From Pseudomonas paeninsulae (lineage in GTDB: Bacteria; Pseudomonadota; Gammaproteobacteria; Pseudomonadales; Pseudomonadaceae), in the NCBI RefSeq assembly GCF_035621475.1, contig NZ_CP141799.1, positions 3,212,501 through 3,276,500 on the forward strand: DNA of 64,000 nt. Reading direction: 5' to 3'. A model generated the notes under the pieces. It saw only the letters and a list, made by a program, of their open reading frames with translations. It searched no databases and was not told where the DNA came from. This document shows, piece by piece, positions 9,594 to 21,807 of the stretch. Every line of letters starts with the position of its first letter. Within the stretch, counting starts at the first letter, position 1. Both the position numbers and the translations under genes were made by a program.

Positions 9594-10907
9594 TTAAGCC
9601 AGCACGCTCCGCGGCTTACCCAGGCAGCGGTCCAGCACTGCGACCAGCAGGAGCGTGACCAGCACCGGCACCAGCCAGCCCAGGCTCTGACCGGCCAGCG
9701 GCAATTTACTGAACAGCGCTGGTACCAGCTGACTGAAGCCTGCGGCGCCTAGCCCGTCGACCACTCCGAAGATCAGCGTCACCGCCATGACGGGCACGAA
9801 CACCCGGCGTGGAGATAGCCACAAGGAGTCGAGCAGGCTCAGGGCGATCAACACGATAGCCAGTGGATAGAGGCCGACCAGGACCGGGATGGAGAAGCTG
9901 ATCAACTGAGTCAACCCCTGGTTGGCGACGAGCAGACTGAACAGCCCAAAACTCACTACCACCACGCGGTAGGACACCGGCAGCAGACCGCTGAAGAACT
10001 CGCCACAGGCGGTCAACAGGCCTACGGCAGTGGTCAGGCAGGCCAGAGTGATTACCACTGCCAGCAACAGGCTGCCGGCGGTGCCGAAGGTGTGTTGCAC
10101 ATAGATGGTGAGAATCTGTACGCCATTCTGCGCCTCACCGGCGATGCCCTGGCTGGTCGCGCCGAGATAGAACAGCGCCAGATACACCAGCGACAACCCC
10201 GCGGCGGCGATCAACCCGGCGATCACCGAGTAGCGGGTTATCAGCTTGCTTTCAGTGATGCCGCGATCGCGGATAGCGGTGGCGATCACGATGCCAAATA
10301 CCAGCGCGCCCAGGGTATCCATGGTCAGGTAGCCCTGCAGAAAGCCCTGTACGAAGGGTGCAGCCTGGTAATCCGCAGCCGTCTGGCCGATCTCTCCAGC
10401 CGGCAGGATAAAGGCGGCAGCACCCAACACCAGCAGCGCGGCCAGCAGCACCGGGGCGATGTACTTGCCGATGCGCTCGACCAGCTGCCCCGGATTGAGC
10501 GAGAGAAACATCACCGCGGCGAAGTACGCCAGGCTATAGAGCAGCAGCGGCGTGCCATCATTTCCGGTGAAGGGCGCGATGCCCATCTCGAACGACACCA
10601 CGGCGGTACGCGGGGTGGCGAACAAGGGGCCAATCGCCAGGTACACCGCAACGGCGAACAGCACTCCGGCGCGCTTACCTAGGGGCGCTGTCAGCAGCGC
10701 CATACCACCGCCAACTCGAGCCAGCGCCACTATGGTGAGCAACGGCAACCCCACTCCGGTGAGCAGAAAACCCAGCGCCGCCAGGCCGATATTGTCGCCG
10801 GCAGCCATGCCCGCGCTAGGTGGGAAGATGATGTTGCCGGCGCCGAGGAACAACGCAAACGTCATAAAACCAAGGGCCAGGATGTCCGAGCCTTTCAAAC
10901 GATTCAT
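9594..10907 (-). CDS. braB: Branched-chain amino acid carrier BraB (LIVCS family)
   Basis: 437 residues from the ATG at 10907 (NRLKGSDILALGFMTF), which matches the known BraB/BrnQ N-terminus; an upstream TTG adds seven unsupported residues. About 12 membrane helices. The signature LGAGNIIFPPSAGMAAG near residues 25-42 is diagnostic of the LIVCS family, sodium-coupled importers of leucine, isoleucine and valine. Location between the sucCD operon and the genes toward htpG is the same as in P. aeruginosa, where this gene is braB (PA1590). Confidence 0.92.
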   Translation of the reverse strand: MNRLKGSDILALGFMTFALFLGAGNIIFPPSAGMAAGDNIGLAALGFLLTGVGLPLLTIVALARVGGGMALLTAPLGKRAGVLFAVAVYLAIGPLFATPRTAVVSFEMGIAPFTGNDGTPLLLYSLAYFAAVMFLSLNPGQLVERIGKYIAPVLLAALLVLGAAAFILPAGEIGQTAADYQAAPFVQGFLQGYLTMDTLGALVFGIVIATAIRDRGITESKLITRYSVIAGLIAAAGLSLVYLALFYLGATSQGIAGEAQNGVQILTIYVQHTFGTAGSLLLAVVITLACLTTAVGLLTACGEFFSGLLPVSYRVVVVSFGLFSLLVANQGLTQLISFSIPVLVGLYPLAIVLIALSLLDSLWLSPRRVFVPVMAVTLIFGVVDGLGAAGFSQLVPALFSKLPLAGQSLGWLVPVLVTLLLVAVLDRCLGKPRSVLA

Positions 10908-11147
10908 AGAGGCAAATACCACAGGCAAAGAGTCATGAGTTCCGAGGGTTTCCCGAGGGATCGGGGGAAACGTCGCCCTGCCGGTTGGACTGAGCCGCTG
11001 CTGCGCCGCTTATCGCTTGTGACGACCGAGGCGCGAATAGTTGTCAGCCTAACGAATTTTCCTGTGCTGCGGCAGGGCCGGAGGTCGGGCTGTCCAACCG
11101 GCGTACATAGCTGTCGCATCGGCAACAATTCTGTTGCCCGCAAATAG

Positions 11148-11173
11148 AAAAGGCCGCCCGAAGGCGGCCTTTT
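11148..11173 (-). terminator. Terminator of the sdh-suc operon
   Basis: AAAAGGCCGCC (11148-11158) and GGCGGCCTTTT (11163-11173) form an 11-bp stem with loop CGAA, about 17 bp after the sucD stop. Confidence 0.9.
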
Positions 11174-11189
11174 CAGGGGTCAGCAACGC

Positions 11190-12077
11190 TTAGGCGTTTT
11201 TGACTTCCCAACCGGTCAGCTCGGACAACGCCTTGCCGATTTCTGCCAGCGAACGCACGGTTTTAACGCCTGCGTCTTCCAGGGCAGCAAACTTCTCGTC
11301 TGCAGTGCCTTTGCCGCCAGAGATGATTGCGCCAGCATGGCCCATGCGCTTGCCTGCAGGGGCAGTTACACCAGCGATGTAGGAAACAACCGGCTTGGTC
11401 ACGTTTGCCTTGATGTAGGCAGCCGCTTCTTCTTCAGCCGAACCACCGATCTCGCCGATCATCACGATCGCTTCGGTCTTCGGGTCTTCCTGGAACAGCT
11501 TGAGGATGTCGATGAAGTTGGAGCCCGGAATCGGGTCACCACCGATGCCGACGCAAGTCGACTGACCGAAACCGGCGTCAGTAGTTTGCTTCACAGCTTC
11601 GTAGGTCAGGGTGCCGGAACGCGACACGATACCGACCTTGCCTGGCAAGTGAATGTGACCTGGCATGATGCCGATCTTACATTCGCCTGGAGTGATCACG
11701 CCTGGGCAGTTAGGACCGATCAGGACTACACCCAGCTCGTCGCACTTGACCTTGGCATCCAGCATATCCAGGGTCGGAATGCCTTCGGTGATGCAAACGA
11801 TCAGCTTGATGCCGCCGAATGCTGCTTCCAGGATGGAGTCCTTGCAGAAAGGAGCTGGAACGTAGATCACGCTGGCGGTGGCGCCAGTGGCGGCTACAGC
11901 TTCTTTCACCGTGTTGAAAACAGGCAGATCCAGGTGAGTGGTGCCGCCTTTGCCTGGTGTTACGCCGCCAACCATCTGGGTGCCGTACTCGATGGCTTGC
12001 TGGGTGTGGAAACTACCTTGCGAACCGGTAATACCCTGGCAGATAACTTTGGTGTCTTTATTGATCAGGACGCTCAT
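11190..12077 (-). CDS. sucD: Succinyl-CoA synthetase alpha subunit
   Basis: 295 residues. Rossmann CoA-binding domain at the N-terminus ([11 protein letters not shown], then [13 protein letters not shown]) and the phosphohistidine loop [17 protein letters not shown], where His is phosphorylated during catalysis. With SucC it converts succinyl-CoA to succinate, making ATP or GTP. Its ATG shares one base with the sucC stop (TAATG), so the two are translationally coupled. Last gene of the TCA block; the terminator follows. Confidence 0.98.
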   Translation of the reverse strand: MSVLINKDTKVICQGITGSQGSFHTQQAIEYGTQMVGGVTPGKGGTTHLDLPVFNTVKEAVAATGATASVIYVPAPFCKDSILEAAFGGIKLIVCITEGIPTLDMLDAKVKCDELGVVLIGPNCPGVITPGECKIGIMPGHIHLPGKVGIVSRSGTLTYEAVKQTTDAGFGQSTCVGIGGDPIPGSNFIDILKLFQEDPKTEAIVMIGEIGGSAEEEAAAYIKANVTKPVVSYIAGVTAPAGKRMGHAGAIISGGKGTADEKFAALEDAGVKTVRSLAEIGKALSELTGWEVKNA

Positions 12078-13243
12078 TACTTGCCCTCCGCAGCTTTGAC
12101 AACTTGTTGAGCAGCGTCGGTCAGGCTGGTAGCCGCGATGATGTTCAACCCGCTCTCTGCCAGTACTTTAGCGCCCAGCTCAGCGTTGTTGCCTTCGAGG
12201 CGAACAACCACCGGGATTTTCACGCCGACTTCTTTCACTGCACCGATGATGCCTTCGGCAATCATGTCGCAACGAACGATGCCGCCGAAGATGTTGACCA
12301 ATACTGCAGCGACGTTGGTGTCGGACAGGATGATCTTGAACGCTTCGGTAACGCGTTCTTTGGTAGCACCGCCGCCCACGTCGAGGAAGTTGGCTGGTTT
12401 GCCGCCATGCAGGTTGACGATGTCCATAGTACCCATGGCCAGGCCAGCACCGTTGACCATGCAACCGATGTTGCCTTCCAGCGCTACGTAGTTCAGTTCG
12501 AACTTGGCAGCGTGCGCTTCGCGCGGATCGTCTTGCGACGGATCGTGGAAAGTCTTCAGCTTAGGCTGACGGTACATGGCGTTGGCGTCGATGTTGATCT
12601 TGGCATCGAGGCAATGCAGATCGCCGTCAGCCTTGATCACCAGCGGGTTCACTTCCAGCAGAGCCAGGTCGTGATCCTTGAACAGCTTGGCCAGACCTAC
12701 GAAGATCTTGGCGAACTGAGCAACTTGCTTGCCTTCCAGGCCCAGCTGGAATGCCAGCTCGCGGCCCTGGAACGGCTGTGCGCCGACCAGCGGATCGATA
12801 GTGGCCTTGAGAATTTTCTCAGGGGTGTCGTGAGCGATCTTCTCGATGTCCACGCCACCTTCGGTGGAAGCCATGAACACGATGCGACGGCTGGAGCGAT
12901 CGACTACTGCGCCCAGATACAGCTCTTTGGCGATGTCGGTGCAGGACTCAACCAGAATCTGGTTGACCGGCTGACCAGCGGCGTCAGTCTGGTAGGTCAC
13001 CAGACGCTTGCCCAGCCAGTTGGCGGCGAAGGCCTTGGCGTCTTCCCGACTCTTGACCAGCTTCACGCCGCCCGCTTTACCGCGGCCCCCGGCATGTACC
13101 TGAGCCTTGACGACCCACTCGGTACCGCCAATTTTGTCGCAGGCTTCTGCGGCTTCTTCCGGAGTGCTTACGGCGAAACCCTTGGATACGGGCAGGCCGT
13201 ATTCAGCGAACAGCTGCTTACCCTGATACTCATGGAGATTCAT
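12077..13243 (-). CDS. sucC: Succinyl-CoA synthetase beta subunit
   Basis: 388 residues, standard length. The ATP-grasp domain starts with [19 protein letters not shown] and contains [19 protein letters not shown] for nucleotide binding; the C-terminal ligase domain has [13 protein letters not shown] and [14 protein letters not shown]. Forms the heterotetramer with SucD. Separated from lpdG by about 207 bp holding a nested hairpin, a larger gap than elsewhere in the operon. Confidence 0.98.
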   Translation of the reverse strand: MNLHEYQGKQLFAEYGLPVSKGFAVSTPEEAAEACDKIGGTEWVVKAQVHAGGRGKAGGVKLVKSREDAKAFAANWLGKRLVTYQTDAAGQPVNQILVESCTDIAKELYLGAVVDRSSRRIVFMASTEGGVDIEKIAHDTPEKILKATIDPLVGAQPFQGRELAFQLGLEGKQVAQFAKIFVGLAKLFKDHDLALLEVNPLVIKADGDLHCLDAKINIDANAMYRQPKLKTFHDPSQDDPREAHAAKFELNYVALEGNIGCMVNGAGLAMGTMDIVNLHGGKPANFLDVGGGATKERVTEAFKIILSDTNVAAVLVNIFGGIVRCDMIAEGIIGAVKEVGVKIPVVVRLEGNNAELGAKVLAESGLNIIAATSLTDAAQQVVKAAEGK

Positions 13244-13293
13244 GCTTGTCTACCGTCTTCGTTAGGTATTGCGCATTCGGTGCTGCACTTGTG

Positions 13294-13338
13294 ATGCCGC
13301 ACCACCTGTGACTGCTTTCACGAGCAGTCCGGCGGCAT
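13294..13338 (-). other. Nested hairpin in the lpdG-sucC intercistronic gap
   Basis: Outer arms ATGCCGC (13294-13300) and GCGGCAT (13332-13338); inner arms GACTGCT (13310-13316) and AGCAGTC (13323-13329). There is no T-tract, so an RNA-processing or stability element is more likely than a terminator. Inference only. Confidence 0.5.
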
Positions 13339-13450
13339 TGCGCGCTTGAGCCAGGCTCTGCGCGGGCAACCCGCCTTGGTTCTTCTTGCAGCGTCGCCAG
13401 CACCGGTGGGCTGCAAACAGCATCCGGCGTGGCGACCTACAAACGACTAC

Positions 13451-14950
<1,500 letters not shown>

Positions 14951-16168
14951 TTAGATATCCAGCAGCAGGCGAGCCGGGTCTTCCAGCAAGTTTTTGATGG
15001 TCACCAGGAAGGTCACGGCTTCCTTGCCATCAATCAGGCGGTGGTCGTAGGACAACGCCAGGTACATCATCGGACGGATAACCACCTGACCGTTGATGGC
15101 CATCGGCCGCTGAAGGATGTTGTGCATCCCCAGGATGGCTGCTTGCGGCGGGTTGACGATCGGCGTCGACATCATCGAACCGAAGGTACCACCGTTGGTG
15201 ATGGTGAACGTACCACCGGTCATGTCGTCGATCGACAGTTTGCCGTCTTTGGCCTTTTTACCGAAGGTCGCGATGCCGCCTTCGATTTCAGCCAGGCTCA
15301 TCAGCTCGGCATTACGCAGTACTGGTACCACCAGGCCACGGTCGCTCGATACGGCAACACCGATGTCGGAGTAGCCGTGGTAGACGATGTCCGAGCCGTC
15401 GATCGAGGCGTTAACCGCGGGGAAACGCTTCAGCGCTTCGGTGGTGGCCTTGACGAAGAACGACATGAAGCCCAGACGCACGCCGTTGTGGGACTTCTCG
15501 AACAGATCCTTGTACTTCGAACGCAGCGCCATGACTTCGGTCATGTCGACTTCGTTGAAGGTCGTCAGCATGGCCATGGAAGACTGAGCTTCAACCAGAC
15601 GCTCGGCAACCTTGGCACGCAGACGGCTCATCGGTACGCGCTTCTCGACCCGGTCACCGACGGCGAGTACAGGTGCAGCGGCTGGTGTGGCAGGTTTGGC
15701 GGCAGGCGTAGCAGCCGGGGCATTCTTCTTAGCTTCAACCGCAGCGACCACGTCTTCCTTGGTCACCCGACCGCCCTTACCAGTGCCGGCAATGCTGTTC
15801 GGGTCGATGCCATTCTCTTCGGCCAACTTGCGCGCGGCCGGCGAGAGGATTTGCTCATCACCCGCAACACCCGGAGCAGCAGCGGCAGGCGCGGCAGCCT
15901 GAGCGGCGGCAGCCGGTACAGGAGCAGCAGCGCCTTCGCTCAAGGTCCCCAGCAGTTCGTTGCTGAGGACGGTGTCGCCTTCGTTCTTGACGATTTCGGC
16001 GAGGACGCCATCGGCCTCGGCCAGCACTTCGATCACTACTTTATCGGTTTCGATGTCGACGATCAGTTCGTCGCGCTTGACCGCATCGCCCGGCTTCTTG
16101 TGCCAAGTGGCCACGGTGCCGTCGGCAACCGATTCCGGGAAAGTAGGGGCTTTGATCTCGATAGCCAT
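14951..16168 (-). CDS. sucB: 2-Oxoglutarate dehydrogenase E2, dihydrolipoyl succinyltransferase
   Basis: 405 residues. One lipoyl domain (about 1-80, lipoylated Lys in [11 protein letters not shown]), an Ala/Pro-rich linker, a peripheral subunit-binding domain ([20 protein letters not shown], about 108-140), a second Ala/Pro linker and the catalytic domain. The acyltransferase motif [16 protein letters not shown] carries the active-site His and Asp near the C-terminus. Forms the 24-mer core linking SucA and LpdG. Ends in LLLDI, as usual for SucB. Confidence 0.98.
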   Translation of the reverse strand: MAIEIKAPTFPESVADGTVATWHKKPGDAVKRDELIVDIETDKVVIEVLAEADGVLAEIVKNEGDTVLSNELLGTLSEGAAAPVPAAAAQAAAPAAAAPGVAGDEQILSPAARKLAEENGIDPNSIAGTGKGGRVTKEDVVAAVEAKKNAPAATPAAKPATPAAAPVLAVGDRVEKRVPMSRLRAKVAERLVEAQSSMAMLTTFNEVDMTEVMALRSKYKDLFEKSHNGVRLGFMSFFVKATTEALKRFPAVNASIDGSDIVYHGYSDIGVAVSSDRGLVVPVLRNAELMSLAEIEGGIATFGKKAKDGKLSIDDMTGGTFTITNGGTFGSMMSTPIVNPPQAAILGMHNILQRPMAINGQVVIRPMMYLALSYDHRLIDGKEAVTFLVTIKNLLEDPARLLLDI

Positions 16169-16238
16169 TATGTGTGGTTCCTTAAATTCGATTTCTTCTA
16201 CGAGGCGGCCTCATCAGGCCGCCTCTTGCGCAAAGGCG

Positions 16239-19070
16239 TTAAACGGTGAAGGCGTCTTGCAGCAGTTTTTCCTGCTGTTCCGCGTGCATCGAAGCGTAAC
16301 CGCAGGCCGGGGCAGCTGAGCCTTCGCGGCCGGCGTACTCGAGGAACAGAGTCTTCTTGTACGCAGTGGCAACGCGGCGCATGTGATGCTGGCTGCAATA
16401 CCAGGCACCCTGGTTCATCGGCTCTTCCTGACACCAGACGATGTGTTTGAGGTGCTTGTACGCAGCGAGAGCTTCGGCCAGATCTTCTTCCGGGAACGGA
16501 TAGAGCTGCTCGATACGCACGATGGCGATATCTTCGCGAGCCTCGGCACGACGCTTCTCCAGCAGGTCGTAGTAAACCTTACCGCTGCACAGGATCACCC
16601 GATCGACCTTCTTCGGATCGATTGCATCGATCTCCGGAATCACGGTCTGGAACGAGCCTTCGGCCAGGTCTTCCAGGGTCGAGATGGCCAATTTGTGGCG
16701 CAGCAACGACTTCGGAGTCAGGGCGATAAGTGGCTTGCGCAGTGGGCGGATCATCTGGCGACGCAACATGTGGTAGACCTGCGCCGGAGTAGTCGGCACG
16801 CACACCTGGATGTTGTGCTCGGCGCTCAGCTGCAGGAACCGCTCGAGACGCGCGGAGGAGTGCTCCGGGCCCTGCCCTTCATAGCCATGCGGCAACAGCA
16901 TGGTCAGACCGCACAGACGACCCCACTTGTGCTCGCCGCTGGTGATGAACTGATCGATTACCACTTGGGCACCGTTGGCAAAATCGCCGAACTGGGCTTC
17001 CCAGATTACCAATGCATCCGGCTTGGTGGTGGCGTAACCGTATTCGAACGCCAGCGCTGCTTCTTCCGACAGCAGCGAGTCGTACAGGTCGAAACGCGGC
17101 TGGCCGCTGTACAGGTGCTTGAGCGGTACGTGCGAACCTGGTTCCTTCTGGTTATGCAGCACCGCGTGGCGGTGCGAGAAGGTGCCACGGCCAATGTCCT
17201 GGCCGGTCATGCGGATCGGGTGACCTTCGAACAACAGGGTGGCGTAGGCCATTGTTTCGGCGTAGCCCCAGTTGATCGACAGCGCACCGGCACCCATCTT
17301 CTGACGATCTTCAAGAATTTTCGCGACCTGGCGTTGGACAACAAACCCTTCCGGGATTTCCAGCAGCTTGGCGGACAGATCCTGCAAGGTCTTGAGGTCG
17401 AAGCGAGTATCGTGACGCGCGGTCCAGGTATGGCCCAGGTACGGGCGCCAGTCGACGAACAACTCCTTGTTCGGCTCCTTGACCAGACTCTTGACCACAT
17501 GCTGACCATTGTCCAACGCGGTGCGGTAGTCGTCGATCTTGCTTTGCACATCATCGGCAGAGTGACGCACAGCCGTGGTCAGCGCATCGGCATACAGCTC
17601 ACGGGTGGTGCGCTGCTTGCTAATCTGCTGGTACATCATCGGCTGGGTACCGCTCGGCTCATCGGCCTCGTTGTGACCGCGACGGCGGTAACAAACCAGG
17701 TCGATCACCACATCGCGCTTGTACTGCATGCGGTAGTCGACGGCCAGCTGGGTGACGAACAGCACCGCTTCCGGATCATCGCCATTCACGTGCAGGATCG
17801 GCGCTTGGATCATCTTCGCCACATCGGTGCAGTACTCGGTGGAACGCGAATCTTCCGGGTTACTGATGGTGAAGCCGACCTGGTTGTTGATCACGATGTG
17901 GATGGTGCCACCCGTCTTGAAACCACGGGTCTGCGACATCTGGAAGGTTTCCATCACCACACCCTGACCGGCGAACGCCGCGTCACCGTGTAGTGAAACC
18001 GGGAGAACCTTGTCGCCGTTGCTATCGTTGCGACGATCTTGACGAGCGCGCACCGAACCCTCGACCACTGGCGAAACGATTTCCAGGTGAGAGGGGTTGA
18101 ACGCCATAGCCAGGTGAACTTCGCCGCCGGCGGTCATAACGTTGGAGGAGAAACCCTGGTGATACTTGACGTCGCCGGAACCGAGGGAGGCCTGCTTCTT
18201 GCCCTCGAACTCGTCGAACAGTTCACGCGGGTTCTTGCCAAACGTATTGACCAGCACGTTGAGGCGACCACGGTGAGCCATGCCAATGACGATTTCCTTG
18301 GCACCATAGGAACCGGCACGCTGGATCATTTCATCGAGCAGCGGAATCAGGCTCTCGGCGCCTTCCAGACCGAAACGTTTGGTACCCGGGTATTTGGTGC
18401 CCAGGTATTTTTCCAGACCCTCGGCAGCAGTCAGTCGCTCCAGCAGATGACTCTGCACTTCAGGCGAAACACTCGGACGCCCGCGCACGCTTTCCAGGCG
18501 CTGGGCAAACCAGTTGCGCTGCTCGGAATCGACGATGTGGGTGAACTCGGCACCGATGGTGCGGCAATATGTCTGCTGCAAGGCCTCGTGAATTTCACGC
18601 AGAGTAGCCTCTTCCTTGCCGATGAACAGACCACCGGTGCGGAAGGTGGTGTCCAGGTCGGAATTGGTCAGACCATAGTGATTGATCGAAAGATCAGCCG
18701 GTGCATGCCGTTGCCACAGACCAAGCGGATCGAGCTGGGCAGCCTGATGGCCACGCATGCGAAATGCCTGAATCATGCGCAGGACTTCAACCTGCTTCTT
18801 TTCGTGCTCACTGCTCACGCTACCGGCGGACACCGGCTGGGCGCGACGCTGGTTTTTCGCCAGCAACACGAAGTGATCGCGAACCGTAGAATGCGATACA
18901 TCAGTAGCAGCGTTGCCATCTGCCGGCAACTTCTGAAAGTAGGTGCGCCACTCTTCGGGCACAGCGTTGGGATCGTGCAGGTAAAGCTCATAGAGCTCTT
19001 CCACATAGGCAGCGTTACCACCGGATAGGTGGGCACTGTTCCACATGCGCTGCATCACGCTTTCTTGCAT
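16239..19070 (-). CDS. sucA: 2-Oxoglutarate dehydrogenase E1
   Basis: 943 residues, normal for E1o. The N-terminal segment binds E2 (NAAYVEELYELYLHDPNAVP). The thiamine diphosphate region shows GMAHRGRLNVLVN, VNGDDPEAVLFV and CYRRRGHNEADEPS; the transketolase-like pyrimidine domain has GQDIGRGTFSHRHAVLH. Decarboxylates 2-oxoglutarate and succinylates the SucB lipoyl group. A 168-bp spacer after sdhB plus 80 bp of structured sequence separates it from the sdh genes, but the same strand and order suggest read-through. Confidence 0.98.
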   Translation of the reverse strand: MQESVMQRMWNSAHLSGGNAAYVEELYELYLHDPNAVPEEWRTYFQKLPADGNAATDVSHSTVRDHFVLLAKNQRRAQPVSAGSVSSEHEKKQVEVLRMIQAFRMRGHQAAQLDPLGLWQRHAPADLSINHYGLTNSDLDTTFRTGGLFIGKEEATLREIHEALQQTYCRTIGAEFTHIVDSEQRNWFAQRLESVRGRPSVSPEVQSHLLERLTAAEGLEKYLGTKYPGTKRFGLEGAESLIPLLDEMIQRAGSYGAKEIVIGMAHRGRLNVLVNTFGKNPRELFDEFEGKKQASLGSGDVKYHQGFSSNVMTAGGEVHLAMAFNPSHLEIVSPVVEGSVRARQDRRNDSNGDKVLPVSLHGDAAFAGQGVVMETFQMSQTRGFKTGGTIHIVINNQVGFTISNPEDSRSTEYCTDVAKMIQAPILHVNGDDPEAVLFVTQLAVDYRMQYKRDVVIDLVCYRRRGHNEADEPSGTQPMMYQQISKQRTTRELYADALTTAVRHSADDVQSKIDDYRTALDNGQHVVKSLVKEPNKELFVDWRPYLGHTWTARHDTRFDLKTLQDLSAKLLEIPEGFVVQRQVAKILEDRQKMGAGALSINWGYAETMAYATLLFEGHPIRMTGQDIGRGTFSHRHAVLHNQKEPGSHVPLKHLYSGQPRFDLYDSLLSEEAALAFEYGYATTKPDALVIWEAQFGDFANGAQVVIDQFITSGEHKWGRLCGLTMLLPHGYEGQGPEHSSARLERFLQLSAEHNIQVCVPTTPAQVYHMLRRQMIRPLRKPLIALTPKSLLRHKLAISTLEDLAEGSFQTVIPEIDAIDPKKVDRVILCSGKVYYDLLEKRRAEAREDIAIVRIEQLYPFPEEDLAEALAAYKHLKHIVWCQEEPMNQGAWYCSQHHMRRVATAYKKTLFLEYAGREGSAAPACGYASMHAEQQEKLLQDAFTV

Positions 19071-19226
19071 GCTTGGTCACCCTCGGTAAGGGGACACCAC
19101 CGGCGAAGAAACCGTTCAGGCTTCCGAAGTCTTGAAGCAGCGACTTCGGTAAAGCCACCACGGATCCCGCAGATAGTCCGGGCACCAGCCCGGATGCCCC
19201 TGCTGGTCGTCATATTTTTCAAAGTT

Positions 19227-19255
19227 AGAGCCACGGCTTTATGAGCTGTGGCTCT
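19227..19255 (-). other. Intercistronic hairpin between sdhB and sucA
   Basis: AGAGCCACGGCT (19227-19238) pairs with AGCTGTGGCTCT (19244-19255), 12 bp with one G-U pair and a 5-nt loop. On the minus strand it is followed by AACTTTGAAAAAT, not a clean U-tract. It could be a partial terminator or an RNA-processing site that sets sdh versus suc levels. Confidence 0.6.
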
Positions 19256-19318
19256 GGCTAAACTGCGACGTTGGCTTCAAACCAGGCGCCGCAGGGTGTC
19301 ACAGGTAGAACATTTGAA

Positions 19319-20023
19319 TCAGATACCGCTCTGCAACAACATGTTGCGTATGTGACCGATCGCCTTGGTTGGATTGAGACCCTTGGGGCAAACGTTCACG
19401 CAGTTCATGATGCCGCGGCAACGGAACACGCTGAACGGGTCATCCAATGCAGCCAGACGCTCTTCGGTCTTGGTGTCGCGGCTATCGGCCAGGAAACGAT
19501 ATGCCTGCAGCAACGCAGCGGGACCGAGGAACTTGTCCGGATTCCACCAGAACGACGGGCAACTGGTCGAACAGCAAGCACACAGAATGCACTCGTAGAG
19601 GCCATCCAGTTTCTCGCGTTCTTCCGGCGTTTGCAGGCGTTCGATAGCCGGAGCCGGCGTATCGTTCTGCAGATACGGCTGCACCTTCTCGTATTGCTTG
19701 TAGAAGATGCTCATATCGACGACCAGGTCACGAATGACTGGCAATCCAGGCAAAGGACGGATCACCAGCTTGCCACCCTTTACCACCGCCGATAGCGGGG
19801 TGATACAGGCCAGGCCGTTCTTGCCATTGATATTCATACCATCGGAGCCACACACGCCTTCACGGCAGGAGCGACGGTAGGAGAAGCCCTCATCCTGTTC
19901 TTTGATCAGCGCCAGCACGTCAAGAACCATGATGTCCTTGCCGCCAGTATCGATCTTGAAATCTTGCATGAACGGCGCAGCATCCTGCTCCGGGTTGTAA
20001 CGATAAACACTGACTTGCAACAT
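19319..20023 (-). CDS. sdhB: Succinate dehydrogenase iron-sulfur subunit
   Basis: 234 residues from the ATG at 20023 (MLQVSVYRYNP), which fits the family; a GTG nine bases upstream is less likely. Three Fe-S clusters are evident: SCREGVCGSDGMN with a later Cys for [2Fe-2S], CILCACCSTSCP for [4Fe-4S], and CRGIMNCVNVCPKGLNP for [3Fe-4S]. Passes electrons from SdhA to ubiquinone at the SdhCD anchor on the inner membrane. Eleven bases after the sdhA stop, within sdhCDAB. Confidence 0.98.
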   Translation of the reverse strand: MLQVSVYRYNPEQDAAPFMQDFKIDTGGKDIMVLDVLALIKEQDEGFSYRRSCREGVCGSDGMNINGKNGLACITPLSAVVKGGKLVIRPLPGLPVIRDLVVDMSIFYKQYEKVQPYLQNDTPAPAIERLQTPEEREKLDGLYECILCACCSTSCPSFWWNPDKFLGPAALLQAYRFLADSRDTKTEERLAALDDPFSVFRCRGIMNCVNVCPKGLNPTKAIGHIRNMLLQSGI

Positions 20024-20034
20024 ATCAGCCACCC

Positions 20035-21804
20035 TTAATAAGTCCGAATCATGGGTTCAAACGTCGGAACTGTCTTAGGCGAGAAGTTGACGGCACGTTT
20101 GGTCACGCGCTTTTCACCTGGGAAGTACAGGGAATGGCACAGCCAGTTCTCGTCATCCCGATCTTCGAAGTCTTCACGGGCGTGGGCACCACGGGATTCT
20201 TTGCGAACCTCCGCAGCCACCGCAGTCGCCTCGGCCACTTCGAGCAGGTTTTGCAGTTCCAATGCCTCGATACGCGCAGTGTTGAACGCCTGGCTCTTGT
20301 CCGCGATCTTGACGCTGGCGATCCGCTCACGCAGGCCGACCAGTTGCTCGATACCTTTCTGCATGTACTCGCCGGTACGGAATACCCCGAAATAGTTCTG
20401 CATGCAGGTTTGCAGCTCTTTACGTAGCGGCGCTACGTCTTCGCCGGTGGTGCGCTCGTTGACGCCCGACAGTCGCTTGAGCGACAGCTCAAGGTCAGTC
20501 TCGGTGGCCCCACGGTAATCGACACCTTCTTTCAGCACACGCTCCAGGTGTATACCTGCGGCGCGACCGAACACCACCAGGTCAAGCAGCGAGTTGCCGC
20601 CCAGACGGTTGGCGCCGTGCACCGACACGCAGGCCACCTCGCCTACGGCAAACAACCCTTCGATGATCTTGTCGTTGCCGTTGGCATCCTGGGTGATGGC
20701 CTGACCATGGATGTTGGTCGGTACGCCGCCCATCATGTAGTGGCAGGTCGGCACGACTGGAATAGGCGCAACCACCGGATCGACATGAGCAAAAGTCTTG
20801 GACAGCTCACAGATACCTGGCAGACGACTGTGCAGCACTTCTTCGCCGAGGTGATCGAGCTTGAGCATCACGTGATCGCCATCCGGACCACAGCCGTTGC
20901 CGGCGATGATTTCCTTGACCATGGAGCGCGCAACCACGTCGCGGCCAGCCAGGTCTTTGGCGTTCGGGGCATAGCGTTCCATGAAACGCTCGCCATGCTT
21001 GTTGATCAGATAGCCACCTTCACCACGGCAACCTTCGGTCACCAGGGTACCGGCACCGGCAATGCCGGTCGGGTGGAACTGCCACATTTCGATATCTTGC
21101 ACTGGCACGCCTGCACGCAGGGCCATGCCGATGCCGTCACCGGTATTGATCAGGGCATTGGTGGTAGAGGCATAAATGCGCCCTGCACCACCGGTGGCCA
21201 GCACTGTGGCCTTGGAGCGGATATACACGGTCTCGCCAGTTTCGATGCAAATGGCGATCACACCGACAATCACGCCATCCTGGTTCTTCACCAGATCGAC
21301 CGCGTACCACTCGTTGAGGAACGAGGTGCCGCTTTTCAGGTTGGCTTGATACAGGGTGTGCAGCAACGCATGACCGGTACGGTCGGCGGCGGCGCAGGTA
21401 CGCGCGGCCTGGCCACCCTTACCGAAGTCCTTGGACTGACCACCGAACGGACGCTGATAGATGCGGCCCTGCTCGGTACGCGAGAACGGCAGACCCATAT
21501 GCTCCAGTTCGAACACGGCTTCCGGACCGACGGAACACATGTACTCGATAGCGTCCTGGTCACCGATATAGTCGGACCCTTTGACGGTGTCATACATGTG
21601 CCAGCGCCAATCATCGTTTGGATCAGCCGAAGCGATGGCGCAAGTAATACCACCCTGAGCGGAAACAGTGTGCGAACGGGTCGGGAACACCTTAGTGACT
21701 ACAGCGGTCTTGTGGCCGCCTTGAGCCAGTTGCAGCGCAGCGCGCATACCCGCGCCGCCGCCACCAATAATGATGGCGTCATAAGAAAGAGTACGAATAG
21801 TCAT
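20035..21804 (-). CDS. sdhA: Succinate dehydrogenase flavoprotein subunit
   Basis: 589 residues. FAD dinucleotide-binding [17 protein letters not shown], the covalent-FAD His in [11 protein letters not shown], substrate-site [15 protein letters not shown], and the catalytic Arg region [16 protein letters not shown]. Ends with [16 protein letters not shown] [14 protein letters not shown]. Oxidises succinate to fumarate. Starts three bases after the sdhD stop, so tightly coupled in sdhCDAB. Confidence 0.98.
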   Translation of the reverse strand: MTIRTLSYDAIIIGGGGAGMRAALQLAQGGHKTAVVTKVFPTRSHTVSAQGGITCAIASADPNDDWRWHMYDTVKGSDYIGDQDAIEYMCSVGPEAVFELEHMGLPFSRTEQGRIYQRPFGGQSKDFGKGGQAARTCAAADRTGHALLHTLYQANLKSGTSFLNEWYAVDLVKNQDGVIVGVIAICIETGETVYIRSKATVLATGGAGRIYASTTNALINTGDGIGMALRAGVPVQDIEMWQFHPTGIAGAGTLVTEGCRGEGGYLINKHGERFMERYAPNAKDLAGRDVVARSMVKEIIAGNGCGPDGDHVMLKLDHLGEEVLHSRLPGICELSKTFAHVDPVVAPIPVVPTCHYMMGGVPTNIHGQAITQDANGNDKIIEGLFAVGEVACVSVHGANRLGGNSLLDLVVFGRAAGIHLERVLKEGVDYRGATETDLELSLKRLSGVNERTTGEDVAPLRKELQTCMQNYFGVFRTGEYMQKGIEQLVGLRERIASVKIADKSQAFNTARIEALELQNLLEVAEATAVAAEVRKESRGAHAREDFEDRDDENWLCHSLYFPGEKRVTKRAVNFSPKTVPTFEPMIRTY

Positions 21805-21807
21805 GAA

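Noticed and set aside
16383..17993. Open frame of more than 530 codons antisense to sucA
   Set aside because: No ribosome-binding site or recognisable domain; sucA is intact on the other strand.
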